A DNA stretch of 64,000 bases from Vibrio sp. HDW18 (GCF_011306175.1 NZ_CP049913.1:1116001-1180000); one strand, 5' to 3'. Numbered from the stretch's first letter, positions 19,384 to 29,081 are shown. Notes: generated by a model from the letters alone, not told the origin. Numbers and translations are program-made.

Positions 19384-20442
19384 ATGAAGTTACTGATTGT
19401 AGGCCCTTCTTGGGTAGGCGATATGGTGATGTCACAGAGCTTATACCAACGCCTAAAGCAGCTACACCCTAACGCGCAGATTGATGTTTTGGCACCTGCT
19501 TGGTGTAAGCCAATTTTGGAACGTATGCCAGAAGTGAATAAAGCAATTGAAATGCCACTTGGCCATGGTGATGTGAATCTGCTTGGCCGCAGAGCTATTG
19601 GTAAATTGATGTGCGATCAGTATGATCATGCATATGTACTACCTAACTCAGCGAAATCAGCTTTAATCCCTTGGTTTGCCAATATTCCAGCGCGCACCGG
19701 CTGGAAAGGTGAGTTTCGTTATGGTCTGCTTAATGACTTACGTCCGGACAAACGTATCTTTCAATACATGGTTGAAAGGTACGTAGCATTAGCTCATCCA
19801 AAAGCGACAATGCGAGCAGATGTTTCATTGGAACACTGCCCAAGACCAAAACTCACCGTTGACCACACAGCGCAGCAGAAGGCTCGCCAGCGACTCGGCT
19901 TAGATTCGACGCGGCCGATTATCGGTCTTTGTCCTGGTGCAGAGTTTGGCCCAGCCAAACGCTGGCCCGATCACTACTACGCCGAAGTCGCTCGTTATGT
20001 GATTGAAAAAGGTTTTCAGGTGTGGTTGTTTGGCTCAGCGAAAGATCATCCGGTCACAACCCAAATACAACAAGCATTAAGCTCAGAGCAACAAGCATAC
20101 TGTAACAACCTTGCTGGAGAAACCTCGTTAATTGAGGCGGTTGACTTGCTTGCTGCTTGTCATACGGTGGTGAGCAATGACTCAGGATTAATGCATGTTT
20201 CTGCAGCAGTCGGGTGTCATATTGTCGCCATTTACGGCTCTAGCTCCCCCAAATACACGCCACCACTGACCGATAAACTGGCAATGGTGCATACCGATAT
20301 TGAGTGTCGCCCTTGCTTTAAACGAGAATGCCCGCTAGGCCATATGGATTGCCTCAATTCTCTATTGCCTTCTCGTGTCATTGCAGCGCTAAACCTATTT
20401 ATCGTGCCCGATGCGAAATCGGCACTCGCTAATGAGATATAA
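19384..20442 (+). CDS. waaF: ADP-heptose:LPS heptosyltransferase II
   Basis: A 352-residue GT9 enzyme. N-terminal MKLLIVGPSWVGDMVMSQSLYQ, then GLCPGAEFGPAKRWPDHYYAEVA near 180 and the ADP-heptose motif NDSGLMHVSAAVG near 262 are diagnostic of WaaF. It adds the second heptose of the inner core. It starts a plus-strand run waaF - GT32 gene - waaA - HAD gene - nucleotidyltransferases - WavE - acetyltransferase, all with short gaps or overlaps, suggesting one operon from the 185-bp divergent gap upstream. A TAGAAT at 19,350-19,355 is a possible -10. Confidence 0.94.
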   Translation: MKLLIVGPSWVGDMVMSQSLYQRLKQLHPNAQIDVLAPAWCKPILERMPEVNKAIEMPLGHGDVNLLGRRAIGKLMCDQYDHAYVLPNSAKSALIPWFANIPARTGWKGEFRYGLLNDLRPDKRIFQYMVERYVALAHPKATMRADVSLEHCPRPKLTVDHTAQQKARQRLGLDSTRPIIGLCPGAEFGPAKRWPDHYYAEVARYVIEKGFQVWLFGSAKDHPVTTQIQQALSSEQQAYCNNLAGETSLIEAVDLLAACHTVVSNDSGLMHVSAAVGCHIVAIYGSSSPKYTPPLTDKLAMVHTDIECRPCFKRECPLGHMDCLNSLLPSRVIAALNLFIVPDAKSALANEI

Positions 20443-20448
20443 ACACTT

Positions 20449-21231
20449 ATGAACAACACCGCTAAAGTGATTGCCAACCGACTTATCCGCCTGACTGGCA
20501 ACCTGTTTAAGATGCTCTCTTACCCGTTTCATTGGATGTTTCCAAAGCTGCGGTTTACGATTCCCGCTTATTCACCAGCTAAGCTAAAAATGCGCGCTAA
20601 TGCCACTATTCCACGCACCATTTGGCAAACCAACTTTACCGATCAAGCCTCACTACCGGTTTACCTTAACTATCTGTTTAACCGTCTTATGTCGCTCAAC
20701 TGTGACTATCGCTATGTGAGTACCGAAGCGCGTGGTGAGTTCTTAAAAGAACATGCATCACCAGAAGTTTATGACGCTTATTCACGCCTCACTAACGGTG
20801 CAGCCCAAGCTGACTTATGGCGTTTAGTGGTACTCAATACCTATGGTGGTGTGTATATGGATATTGATGCCACGCTAGTATGGCCACTTGATAAGCTGCT
20901 CGGCGACTCACAAGAGCTGTATATTCGCATTAAAAATAATACCGAGATCACTAACTACTTCATTGCGACCGCACCAAACAATCCCGATCTACAGGCCACC
21001 ATTGAACAGGTGGTTTATAACGTGAATCACTACGAGCCTTCCATGGGGGTGTATCACTCCACAGGACCAACGGTACTCAATAACATCTTGTCAGCTAAAG
21101 CGGAGATTCACACTCAAGATCGTAAATACGTCTGTATTCAGGGCACCTTTACCAATGAACACTTCCAATACATTGATAAACCTCGTGGCAAGTGGACACA
21201 CATCAACCCCGAAGATCTCGTGAAAAAATAA
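20449..21231 (+). CDS. Family 32 (Och1/capsule-type) glycosyltransferase
   Basis: A 260-residue GT32-like transferase. It has IPRTIWQTNFTDQASLP at 54-70, AAQADLWRLVVLNTYGGVYMDIDATLVWPL at 118-147 with the DxD motif (DID, 138-140), and a C-terminal YHSTGPTVLNN. These are the hallmarks of the sugar-binding DXD glycosyltransferase group. The sugar transferred to the core is unknown. It starts 6 nt after waaF, and its stop shares a base with the waaA start (TAATG). Confidence 0.88.
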   Translation: MNNTAKVIANRLIRLTGNLFKMLSYPFHWMFPKLRFTIPAYSPAKLKMRANATIPRTIWQTNFTDQASLPVYLNYLFNRLMSLNCDYRYVSTEARGEFLKEHASPEVYDAYSRLTNGAAQADLWRLVVLNTYGGVYMDIDATLVWPLDKLLGDSQELYIRIKNNTEITNYFIATAPNNPDLQATIEQVVYNVNHYEPSMGVYHSTGPTVLNNILSAKAEIHTQDRKYVCIQGTFTNEHFQYIDKPRGKWTHINPEDLVKK

Positions 21232-22511
21232 TGCTGCTCCGTACGCTTTATACGTTTTTACTCACTTTAGCTGCACCGTTTTTACTGTATGGCCTCTATC
21301 GCCGTAGACAGGGGAAACCCAGTGTCGGAAAACGTTGGAAAGAGCATTTCGGCGTTACCCCACCACTAAAAGCCACAACCCCACCGATCTGGATCCATGC
21401 CACATCGGTGGGTGAAACCTTAGCGGTAACGCCACTCATAAAACAAATTAAGCAGCGTTCACCGAATACACCAATTCTGCTGACTACCACGACCCCGACG
21501 GGTGCTGAACAAGCGGAAAAGTTGGCGGATTGGGCCTTACATCGCTATACCCCGATTGATTTTTCGTTTGCAGTAAGAGGCTTTTTGCGTCGTGTCCGAC
21601 CTTGCCAATTGATCATAGTGGAAACAGAACTGTGGCCAAATACTCTGCATACCGTTGCCAAAGCGGGTTTGCCGATTACACTCGTGAATGCACGACTTTC
21701 GGAAAAATCCTATCGCGGCTATCAGCGTATTCGCCCGTTCTTTAATAGTATGGCGAAACCTCTAAGCCTAGTGTTATGTCAATTTGCAGACGATGCAAAG
21801 CGTTTTATTCAGCTCGGTGTGGCTGAGACAAAAATCAAAATTACCGGTTCGATTAAGTTTGATATCAACATCACCGATGAGGTGATTGCTCAAGGTGAAG
21901 CACTCAGAACGGCTTTAGGTAAACATCGTCCAGTCTGGATAGCCGCCAGCACACATCAAGGTGAAGATGAAATCGTGCTTGCTGCACATCAAGAAATCCT
22001 CAAGCAACATCCTAATGCTTTGTTGATTTTAGTGCCGCGCCATCCTGAACGTTTTGCGGCGGTGCATAAGCTCGCAGCCAGCCTTTTTTCAGTGCAAACT
22101 CGTAGCAGCCAACAAACCATAACCTCGGACACTCAAGTGTATCTCGGCGATACCATGGGCGAGATGCTGGTATTACTCGGCGCTTCTGATGTGTGTTTTA
22201 TGGGTGGCAGTTTAGTGGGCAAAAAAGTCGGCGGACATAATTTGCTTGAACCTGCTGCACTGGCAAAACCCATCATTACAGGCCCTAGCTTTTACAACTT
22301 CACTGATATCACGCATGCACTCATCAACGCACATGCCTGTGTGATTGCTGACCAACCAGAAACCATCGCCAAACAGGTGAGCCATTGGTTTACTGATGTT
22401 CAAGAACGGCAGCAATGCGGAAAAAATGCCTTAGCGATTGTGATGCAAAATCGTGGAGCTCTCGAAAACACCTTGATCGAATTAGGTTTTAGTAAGGAAT
22501 TCGTCCAATGA
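21231..22511 (+). CDS. waaA: 3-deoxy-D-manno-octulosonic acid (Kdo) transferase
   Basis: A 426-residue KdtA. An N-terminal membrane anchor (MLLRTLYTFLLTLAAPFLLYG) is followed by WIHATSVGETLAVTPLI, with the essential Glu near residue 60, VETELWPN near 127, AASTHQGEDEIVL near 240 and GGHNLLEPAALAKPIITGP near 333. It adds Kdo to lipid IVA; the neighbouring KdkA-like kinase suggests a single phosphorylated Kdo, as known for Vibrio. I prefer the ATG at 21,231; the frame continues further upstream inside the GT32 gene. Confidence 0.95.
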   Translation: MLLRTLYTFLLTLAAPFLLYGLYRRRQGKPSVGKRWKEHFGVTPPLKATTPPIWIHATSVGETLAVTPLIKQIKQRSPNTPILLTTTTPTGAEQAEKLADWALHRYTPIDFSFAVRGFLRRVRPCQLIIVETELWPNTLHTVAKAGLPITLVNARLSEKSYRGYQRIRPFFNSMAKPLSLVLCQFADDAKRFIQLGVAETKIKITGSIKFDINITDEVIAQGEALRTALGKHRPVWIAASTHQGEDEIVLAAHQEILKQHPNALLILVPRHPERFAAVHKLAASLFSVQTRSSQQTITSDTQVYLGDTMGEMLVLLGASDVCFMGGSLVGKKVGGHNLLEPAALAKPIITGPSFYNFTDITHALINAHACVIADQPETIAKQVSHWFTDVQERQQCGKNALAIVMQNRGALENTLIELGFSKEFVQ

Positions 22512-22888
22512 AAAAATTGATCGTCGACCTCGACGGCACTCTCACCCAAGCCAATACTTCCGATTATCGTAACGTGCTACCTCGGCTTGATGTGATTGAA
22601 CAGCTTCGCGAGTACCACCAACAAGGGTTTGAGATTGTGATTTCGACGGCGCGTAATATGCGCACTTATGAAGGTAACGTCGGCAAAATCAATATCCACA
22701 CACTTCCCATCATTACTGAGTGGCTAGATAAACACCAAGTGCCTTATGATGAAATTTTAGTGGGTAAACCTTGGTGTGGACACGATGGCTTTTACATTGA
22801 TGATCGTGCTGTGCGCCCTTCCGAATTTGCTTCGATGAGTTTGGAAGAGATCCACCAACTCTTTGCGAAGGAAAAATCATGTTCCTAA
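22508..22888 (+). CDS. Small HAD-superfamily phosphatase, capsule-type
   Basis: A 126-residue HAD hydrolase. It has motif I VDLDGTLTQ at 6-14, motif II VISTARN near 45, motif III Lys in VGKPWCGHDG near 83 and motif IV FYIDDRAVRP near 94. It lacks any cap domain. Similar short HAD proteins annotated as capsular biosynthesis proteins occur, from memory, in Campylobacter capsule loci. Its start overlaps the waaA stop (ATGA) and its end overlaps the next nucleotidyltransferase gene, so it belongs to a three- or four-gene decoration set. The substrate is unknown. Confidence 0.82.
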   Translation: MKKLIVDLDGTLTQANTSDYRNVLPRLDVIEQLREYHQQGFEIVISTARNMRTYEGNVGKINIHTLPIITEWLDKHQVPYDEILVGKPWCGHDGFYIDDRAVRPSEFASMSLEEIHQLFAKEKSCS

Positions 22889-24462
22889 TTATGTCGGGTG
22901 CCTATGTTGGCCAAGAGTTGGAATCTGAATTTGGGCGTATTCCTCCGAGTTTTCTGCCGTTAGGCAATCGTCGCCTGTTTCAGCATCAAGTCGCTTTGGC
23001 ACCACAAGACGTAAAAGTCTACCTCTCATTGCCTGAATCTTATGAGGTCTCAGAGATTGACCGCCAATGGCTTGAACAACATCAGGTGACAATTATCGCG
23101 ACACCGGATGGACTCAGCTTAGGGGCATCACTGGTAGCAGCACTCAATATTAGTGGGCACTCACTCAATGCACCGCTGCACATCCTCTACGGTGATACGC
23201 TATTTAACCAACTGCCTGTTGGTGATGATATAGTCAGCGTTTCCACCGCAAAAGACAGCTATAACTGGGCGGTATTAACTAATGATGAAGTCGATTGGCT
23301 ACAAGATGCCAATACGCCCATGAGTCACGAAAGTCAGCGGATTATCGATGGTTACTTCAAATTCAGCCGCCCACGGGAACTGGTTCGTTGTATCACCCAG
23401 AGTGAATGGAAGTTTATTGCAGGCCTCAATCGCTATCATAAAAGCGTCGGCTTAAGTGCGGTCAATTCCATCGGTTGGCTCGATTTTGGCCATGTGAATA
23501 CTTACTATCACTCTAAAGCCGAATTCACCACTCAGCGCGCCTTTAATGAGCTGACCATCACCGCTAAATGGATTGAAAAATCGAGCATCAAAAACCAAAA
23601 AATCGCTGCTGAAGCTTACTGGTTTGATCATCTGCCAATGGAGATGCGTGGTTTCATTCCACAATATTTAGGCAGCCAAAATAGCGAGGGGAAAATATCC
23701 TATCGCTTAGAGTATCTCTACCTAACAGCACTAAACGAGTTATTCGTTTTTTCCAGATTACCGAGCCAAATCTGGCAGAAAATCTTAGCCAGCGCAGTGG
23801 AGTTTTTAAGCCTATGCCGTGAGCAAGCGGTCGAGCAAAAGATCCCTATCAATACTCTCGACATACTATTTGCCGATAAAACCGCTCTACGCCTCAATGA
23901 ATTCTGTGCATCACGACACATCACTTTAGAAGATCAATGGCAGTTTGCTGGACAATATGTTTCGCTCGCGCAAATTCTACGTGATAGCCAAAAACATCTA
24001 CCTGATCGCAAACCCTTGCTAGGGGTCTTGCACGGTGATTTTTGCTTTAGCAACATTTTGTATGACTTCCGAGCCAACAAGATTAAGACGATAGATCCTA
24101 GAGGGATGACCCCTGACGGACAGAAAACACTGTATGGTGATATCCGCTACGATCTCGCTAAGCTGAGTCATTCGATTCTAGGTTTATATGACTGGATTAT
24201 TGCCGGTTACTACCATGTTGAAATCGCCAATAACGCGATCGAATTAAAGATTGCCGAACAGAGCCATCATAAGGAGACGCAACAAGGTTTTATCGAACTG
24301 ATTGAGCGGACCTTCGGTCTCACAGCGAAAAATCTTTACGCTATGCAAATTCAACTATTCCTCTCCATGTTGCCTTTGCATGCCGATGATCGTCGCCGCC
24401 AAGATGCCCTATTTGCGAATGCATTTCGTCTCCATCAAATTTTACTGAGGCTTGATCAATGA
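22879..24462 (+). CDS. Nucleotidyltransferase-like domain fused to aminoglycoside/choline kinase-like domain
   Basis: A 527-residue two-domain protein. Residues 1-230 resemble a sugar/choline-phosphate nucleotidyltransferase with a degenerate N-terminal loop (SGAYVGQELESEFGRIPPSFLPLGNRRLFQHQ) and LYGDTLFNQLP near 108. Residues 280-527 have the phosphotransferase core LGVLHGDFCFSNILYD near 382 and KTIDPRGMTPDGQKTLYGDIRYDLAKLSHS near 402, i.e. the HGDxxxxN and DPRG catalytic and metal motifs. The combination of kinase and nucleotidyltransferase recalls LicA/LicC phosphocholine activation. Its gene overlaps both neighbours by a few bases. The substrate is not identified. Confidence 0.78.
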   Translation: MFLIMSGAYVGQELESEFGRIPPSFLPLGNRRLFQHQVALAPQDVKVYLSLPESYEVSEIDRQWLEQHQVTIIATPDGLSLGASLVAALNISGHSLNAPLHILYGDTLFNQLPVGDDIVSVSTAKDSYNWAVLTNDEVDWLQDANTPMSHESQRIIDGYFKFSRPRELVRCITQSEWKFIAGLNRYHKSVGLSAVNSIGWLDFGHVNTYYHSKAEFTTQRAFNELTITAKWIEKSSIKNQKIAAEAYWFDHLPMEMRGFIPQYLGSQNSEGKISYRLEYLYLTALNELFVFSRLPSQIWQKILASAVEFLSLCREQAVEQKIPINTLDILFADKTALRLNEFCASRHITLEDQWQFAGQYVSLAQILRDSQKHLPDRKPLLGVLHGDFCFSNILYDFRANKIKTIDPRGMTPDGQKTLYGDIRYDLAKLSHSILGLYDWIIAGYYHVEIANNAIELKIAEQSHHKETQQGFIELIERTFGLTAKNLYAMQIQLFLSMLPLHADDRRRQDALFANAFRLHQILLRLDQ

Positions 24463-25202
24463 TTGTGATCCCAATGGCGGGAATGAGTTCTCGCTTCTTC
24501 AAAGCCGGCTATACCCAGCCTAAATATATGCTTGAAGCCCATGGTCAAACTCTGTTTGAACACTCGGTCAACAGCTTTGCCGCCTATTTTGCTAGCACTC
24601 CGTTTCTGTTTATTGTGCGCAATGTTTACGACACTGCGGCCTTTGTGCGCGAAAAAGCGACTCAGCTTGGCATTAAACAGTTTTACATTGCTGAATTGCA
24701 TACCGAAACTCGCGGCCAAGCAGAAACGGTGACTTTAGGATTAGAGGAATTAGCAAAGCAAGGCGGGGACTATCAAGGCTCGATCACGGTGTTTAACATC
24801 GACACATTCCGCCCGAATTTTGTATTCCCTGACATTAGCCAACACAGCGATGGCTACCTAGAAGTGTTTCAGGGCAGCGGTGACAACTGGTCTTTCGCCA
24901 AACCAGAGCATACTGGCAGCACCAAAGTGATTCAGACAGCCGAGAAAAATCCGATTTCCGATCTTTGTAGTACCGGGCTTTATCACTTTAATCGTAAAGA
25001 GGATTACTTGGAGGCGTATCGCGAATACGTTGCCAGACCTAGCCAAGAATGGGAGCGAGGCGAGCTATACATTGCGCCACTCTACAACCTACTCATTCAA
25101 AAAGGGTTAAATATTCACTACCACTTGATCGCGCGCCATGAGGTCATTTTTTGTGGCGTGCCAGATGAGTACACTGACTTTTTGAGGCAGCCACAACCAT
25201 GA
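24459..25202 (+). CDS. Nucleotidyltransferase of the capsule-biosynthesis type
   Basis: A 247-residue GT-A-fold protein starting IVIPMAGMSSRFFKAGYTQPKYMLEAHGQTLFE, the nucleotide-binding loop and Lys of sugar-phosphate/choline-phosphate nucleotidyltransferases, with VFNIDTFRPNF near 110 as the metal Asp. It is the second such domain in this operon, next to the nucleotidyltransferase-kinase fusion, so one may activate a substituent and the other be a transferase of altered function. It overlaps the upstream stop (ATGA) and the downstream WavE-like start (ATGATC). Confidence 0.82.
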   Translation: MIVIPMAGMSSRFFKAGYTQPKYMLEAHGQTLFEHSVNSFAAYFASTPFLFIVRNVYDTAAFVREKATQLGIKQFYIAELHTETRGQAETVTLGLEELAKQGGDYQGSITVFNIDTFRPNFVFPDISQHSDGYLEVFQGSGDNWSFAKPEHTGSTKVIQTAEKNPISDLCSTGLYHFNRKEDYLEAYREYVARPSQEWERGELYIAPLYNLLIQKGLNIHYHLIARHEVIFCGVPDEYTDFLRQPQP

Positions 25203-26184
25203 TCAAGATTGATGATGAAGCGATCACCTTTGTTGTACAGGGACCAGTGCAAGCCAGCGCCAGTCGTCAGCAAATCGCGGGTATCACAGAGCAGTGTTTG
25301 AACTCCATACGGCGCTTTTTTCCTAAATCGACCATCATTCTGTCTACTTGGAAAGGGCAGCCGTTGGATGGGCTAGATTACGACCAAGTGTTGGAATTGG
25401 ATGATCCCGGCTCAAATACCGTTTTTTATGACGGTCAGCCAATTAAACTCAATAATAACCGTCAGATGTACAGCACCCACATGGGGCTGAAAGCGGTAAA
25501 AACGCCTTATGCGGTTAAGTTACGTACCGATAACCTGCTGACGGGTCGCCAATTTGTTGAGTTGTATGAACAATATGCCGATCTCCCCGAGCGCAGAATT
25601 ATCAATTTTTGACTCAGCGAGTGCTCACCAGCAGTACGTTTTTTATTTCGAGCCACTACGGACATCCGGTGCATTTTCATAAAAGCGATCTGTTTGATTT
25701 TGGACTGACCCAAGATCTTCTGACTATTTGGTCTGATCGCTGGATACCAGAATTACACTTCACGCTTAAGCCGGGCTACAAAGCACGCCACCCAGCAACG
25801 GAGCAAGTTTTATGTCTGAATTGGATCTCCGCACTACTCGATGAAGAGCACCATATCGAGAGTAAAACCTGCGATCACGCAGGCTTAGGTGAAAACTTTT
25901 GGCCACCGTTTATGGCCAATAACTTACTCATGGATTGTCCAGAAAATATTGGATTGGATGTCACTGAGCGCTTCTATAAACGAGGTAATCTGGCGCTTGA
26001 ATATGACCTTAAAGATTGGCTGTATCTTAACGGTTTGATCTCTAAAAATACTCTAATCGATAAAAAGCGTATTTATAGAGCATATAAAAAATGGACAGGA
26101 TTAATGATTAAGAAAATCCATCCAACCCGAGTGAAAAATAAGAGTTTCCAATTGATAGCAAAGCGATTGAACAAGATTAATTGA
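25199..26184 (+). pseudogene. wavE: WavE-like LPS core gene with a frameshift at a T tract
   Basis: Two adjacent frames together match one WavE-family protein of about 328 residues. The first (25,199-25,612) begins MIKIDDEAITFVVQGPVQ and stops right after RRIINF; the second resumes TQRVLTSSTFFISSHYGHPVHFHKSDLFDFG and runs to 26,184. The break is at TTTTT (25,606-25,610): with six T residues instead of five the frames join as INFLTQRVLT. WavE is a core glycosyltransferase-like protein of V. cholerae. Either the gene is inactive here, it is phase-variable by slippage, or the base is a sequencing error. The gene starts within 4 nt of the preceding stop. Confidence 0.75.
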
Positions 26185-26186
26185 CT

Positions 26187-26885
26187 ATGAAAACCCAAAA
26201 ACGCTTTTTAACTGTTAATGAGCTTATTCAGTTAAAAAAGTCCCATATCACGCTCAAAAAGTGGTTTAAGAAGGCCTATAAGATCGCTCAGCCACTCGCA
26301 ATTGAGCCACACACACACTTTAGTATCTCAAGAAATCATTTGTGGCAAATGGGGGCATTTTCATACTCCCATTCTGCATTGCCAGTAAATTCAATCGTTG
26401 GTCGATACTGCTCGATCTCTGGCGGTTTAAAAATAATCGGTACTGAGCATCCTCTCCACACCTTTACAACATCGCCATTAACTTATGAGTATGATTTTTT
26501 GGGTGGTGAGTGCCAGCCATTCGCACTAAAACCACTCAAAACAGCAGAAAGATTGGTCATAGGTAATGATGTATGGATTGGACAGAATGTATCTTTAAAG
26601 GCAGGGATAAAGATTGCTGATGGTGCAGTGATCGCCGCCAATGCAGTCGTAACCAAAGATGTCCCAGCATACGCGGTTGTCGGTGGTATTCCAGCCAACG
26701 TGATTAAATATCGCTTCTCAGAAAGTGAGATCTGTCAGCTCCTAGAACTAAAATGGTGGAATTATCACTATAAAGATTTTGTAGGTATGGATTTGAGTTT
26801 TTCAGGTGCACAGCTGTGTGACTATTTTGGCCAACAACTCCCAAAACTTAAGCCATATACACCAGAAAAAATTCATCTAAGCTAG
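26187..26885 (+). CDS. CatB/XAT-type hexapeptide acetyltransferase
   Basis: About 232 residues. The segment SIVGRYCSISGGLKIIGTEHPLHTFTTSPLTYEYDF (about 68-105) is the active-site histidine loop of xenobiotic-type acetyltransferases. IGNDVWIGQNVSLKAGIKIADGAVIAANAVVTKDVPAYAVVGGIPANVIKYRF (about 127-180) is the beta-helix end. It likely O-acetylates a core residue. I chose the ATG at 26,187, 2 nt past the WavE-like stop; an in-frame TTG overlaps that stop. Last gene of the waaF-led operon, closed by a terminator at about 26,970. Confidence 0.87.
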   Translation: MKTQKRFLTVNELIQLKKSHITLKKWFKKAYKIAQPLAIEPHTHFSISRNHLWQMGAFSYSHSALPVNSIVGRYCSISGGLKIIGTEHPLHTFTTSPLTYEYDFLGGECQPFALKPLKTAERLVIGNDVWIGQNVSLKAGIKIADGAVIAANAVVTKDVPAYAVVGGIPANVIKYRFSESEICQLLELKWWNYHYKDFVGMDLSFSGAQLCDYFGQQLPKLKPYTPEKIHLS

Positions 26886-26968
26886 CTGACATGTACTTTA
26901 GCCTACAAGACATATGCCACTGGCCTAATGTATTCCCACCAATCAGGTCCTATGTTTTGGCCATAAAA

Positions 26969-27003
26969 CAAAAAACGCAATCGTCAGTCAATTGCGTTTT
27001 TAA
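26969..27003. terminator. Bidirectional terminator between the acetyltransferase and the OafA-like gene
   Basis: AAAAACGCAAT and ATTGCGTTTTT form an 11-bp stem around a short loop, with A residues before and T residues after, so it works on both strands of this convergent pair. Confidence 0.85.
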
Positions 27004-27086
27004 TATATCAATCACTAAGAATACAGAATTAAGCTACTTTAGGTATCACTCAGTTCAGATGGCTCAGCTAGCCCCTTACTGAAATT

Positions 27087-29081
27087 TCATTGATTTCTCC
27101 CTAACCAGTGTTCTGCTAATACTCTCGCACCTTCATAATTAAGATGATTGTTATCCATATACAAGGGGGTACTATTTAGCTGACTTTTACAACTAACCTC
27201 ATCACAAATAATTGATAAGATTGGTATAACTTCAACTTGTGGATATTTTTTTGCAATCTCATCAATAATTGTATTTGTCATCTTCTGACGTTCAAGTATT
27301 GCACTTAAAGGTAAATCACAAGATGCATCTTTCATCCATCCATAGGTAGCTTTCTTAACTAAACAATTGCTGGGATTGAAGTCATAATCTGGCACTTGTT
27401 CAAATAAAATAGGTTTGATACCAGCTTCAACCAAATGCTGAATTGTCCGCTCTAAACCTTCTTTGAAAGCTCTACGGCTATTATCAATCGATTCGCTATA
27501 ATCTGTTTCATCACCTAAATAGACACGGCTACCTTTCTCTCCAACAGAACGTGTTGTTTCTACATACATAGCCCAACGTCCAGCTAAAAACACCACATCC
27601 GGCTTCAATTCAGCTAACTTAAGGGCAATTTCATTATTTCGTTGAGAACAATTTTGTTCTGGTTTTCCATACTTAATGAGGTCACTTCCAAGAACAGGAG
27701 GGCAGCCACCTAGACCACCGAACAGCGCAGAGAATCCCTTTTGATTGCCTAAAACATCAACAAAACTTCTAAAATGGCCAGCATGTGAATCCCCCCAGAT
27801 ATAAGCCGTAATCGGTTGTTCTCTGTCTCCTATGATCGGAGCTTCAAAAGGATACGAATCTGCAATCTGCGGACGATGATTCTTATCATCATCAAACGTA
27901 TAAGCGGATTGGCTAAATATTGTTTGGACTGCATCACTAAATCGTATTGGATAACCATCTTGCGCAACAATCTGTTTAGCAATCGCGATCGAACACCCAA
28001 TCGGCAAAATCAAATAAAACAAGGAAACCCATCGCTTGCCGATTTGCGCATGCCGCAAAGGGTTTTCTACCAACAGCCAAGAGACTAAAGAGAGAACAAC
28101 CGTGATCACTCCACAAATGATGGCATCGACAACCGTAAAGCTAATGAAATAGTAACGATAAAAAGCCAATACCGGCCAATGCCATAGATACAATGAGTAA
28201 GACAAACGACCGATGAGCACCATGGGGCGCAAACTCAATACGTACGAAATAGTGCTGGTTTTTGACGTCCCAGAGAAAATGACTAAAGCAGAAGCGATGG
28301 TCACAAACAGCGCATAAATACCCGGGAAAACATCACTTTCATTCAAAGAGAAAGAGAGCCAAACCAGACTAACCATCCCGACAATCCCAGTAAGATGATA
28401 AAAGCCTCTTGGTAATTTCCTGCTGTTTTGACTTTTTATGTAAATAATTATTGCTAGCAGTGCACCAATTAATAGTTCAAAAGCTCTACTTTGAATTAAA
28501 TAATAAGCAGAGCTGCCTCCTAATCTCGCCATATATTCAGAATACACAATTAATCCAACTAAGCTCGTAAACATTACCACCCAGAAAAAATGTGGTTTTA
28601 GGTAACGAGCAGCGAGGATCAAAACCATCGGCCAGACAAAGTAGAACTGTTCCTCAATTGATAATGACCAGGTATGGAGTAATGGCAATGTTTCTGAGGT
28701 TGGCGCAAAGTAGCCGGAGTGTTTTTCAAAATAAATGTTAGCAATAAATGAACTTGCGTACCGTAAGCTATCGGAAAAACCCATAAAATCATTTGGTGTG
28801 TAAAGCCAATACGCAAAAACAAGACTTGTCATCGCCACCAGATAAAATAGCGGTAAAATTCTTTTGATACGTTTTACATAAAACTGATTAAAAGAAAATT
28901 CTTTATTTATAATCTGAGGATAAATTGCTGATGTTATGATATAACCAGAGATAACAAAGAAAATATCAACACCAATAAATCCTCCAGAAATCCAATCTGC
29001 ATTCATGTGAAATAAAATCACCATTAATACAGCGAGAGCCCTCAAGCCATCAATATCTGCTCTATATTTGAAATTGCTCAT
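27087..29081 (-). CDS. Membrane O-acyltransferase (acyltransferase 3 plus SGNH domain, OafA-like)
   Basis: A 664-residue protein. Residues 1-360 are an acyltransferase-3 membrane domain with about 10 segments: YRADIDGLRALAVLMVILFH at 5-24 (catalytic His), FFVISGYIITS near 41 and HTWSLSIEEQFYFVWP near 136. Residues 390-664 form an SGNH domain with AYIWGDSHAGHF near 420 and the D-x-x-H motif MDNNHLNYEG near 642. It transfers acyl groups from cytoplasmic acetyl-CoA to a glycan at the periplasmic face, as OafA does for Salmonella O antigen. It is followed after 6 nt upstream by kdkA in the same direction. Confidence 0.9.
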   Translation of the reverse strand: MSNFKYRADIDGLRALAVLMVILFHMNADWISGGFIGVDIFFVISGYIITSAIYPQIINKEFSFNQFYVKRIKRILPLFYLVAMTSLVFAYWLYTPNDFMGFSDSLRYASSFIANIYFEKHSGYFAPTSETLPLLHTWSLSIEEQFYFVWPMVLILAARYLKPHFFWVVMFTSLVGLIVYSEYMARLGGSSAYYLIQSRAFELLIGALLAIIIYIKSQNSRKLPRGFYHLTGIVGMVSLVWLSFSLNESDVFPGIYALFVTIASALVIFSGTSKTSTISYVLSLRPMVLIGRLSYSLYLWHWPVLAFYRYYFISFTVVDAIICGVITVVLSLVSWLLVENPLRHAQIGKRWVSLFYLILPIGCSIAIAKQIVAQDGYPIRFSDAVQTIFSQSAYTFDDDKNHRPQIADSYPFEAPIIGDREQPITAYIWGDSHAGHFRSFVDVLGNQKGFSALFGGLGGCPPVLGSDLIKYGKPEQNCSQRNNEIALKLAELKPDVVFLAGRWAMYVETTRSVGEKGSRVYLGDETDYSESIDNSRRAFKEGLERTIQHLVEAGIKPILFEQVPDYDFNPSNCLVKKATYGWMKDASCDLPLSAILERQKMTNTIIDEIAKKYPQVEVIPILSIICDEVSCKSQLNSTPLYMDNNHLNYEGARVLAEHWLGRNQ

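Noticed and set aside
25609..26184. Second half of the WavE-like region as an independent gene with a TTG start
   Set aside because: It lacks a ribosome-binding site and its sequence continues the WavE family from the first frame; one base in a T tract explains the split.
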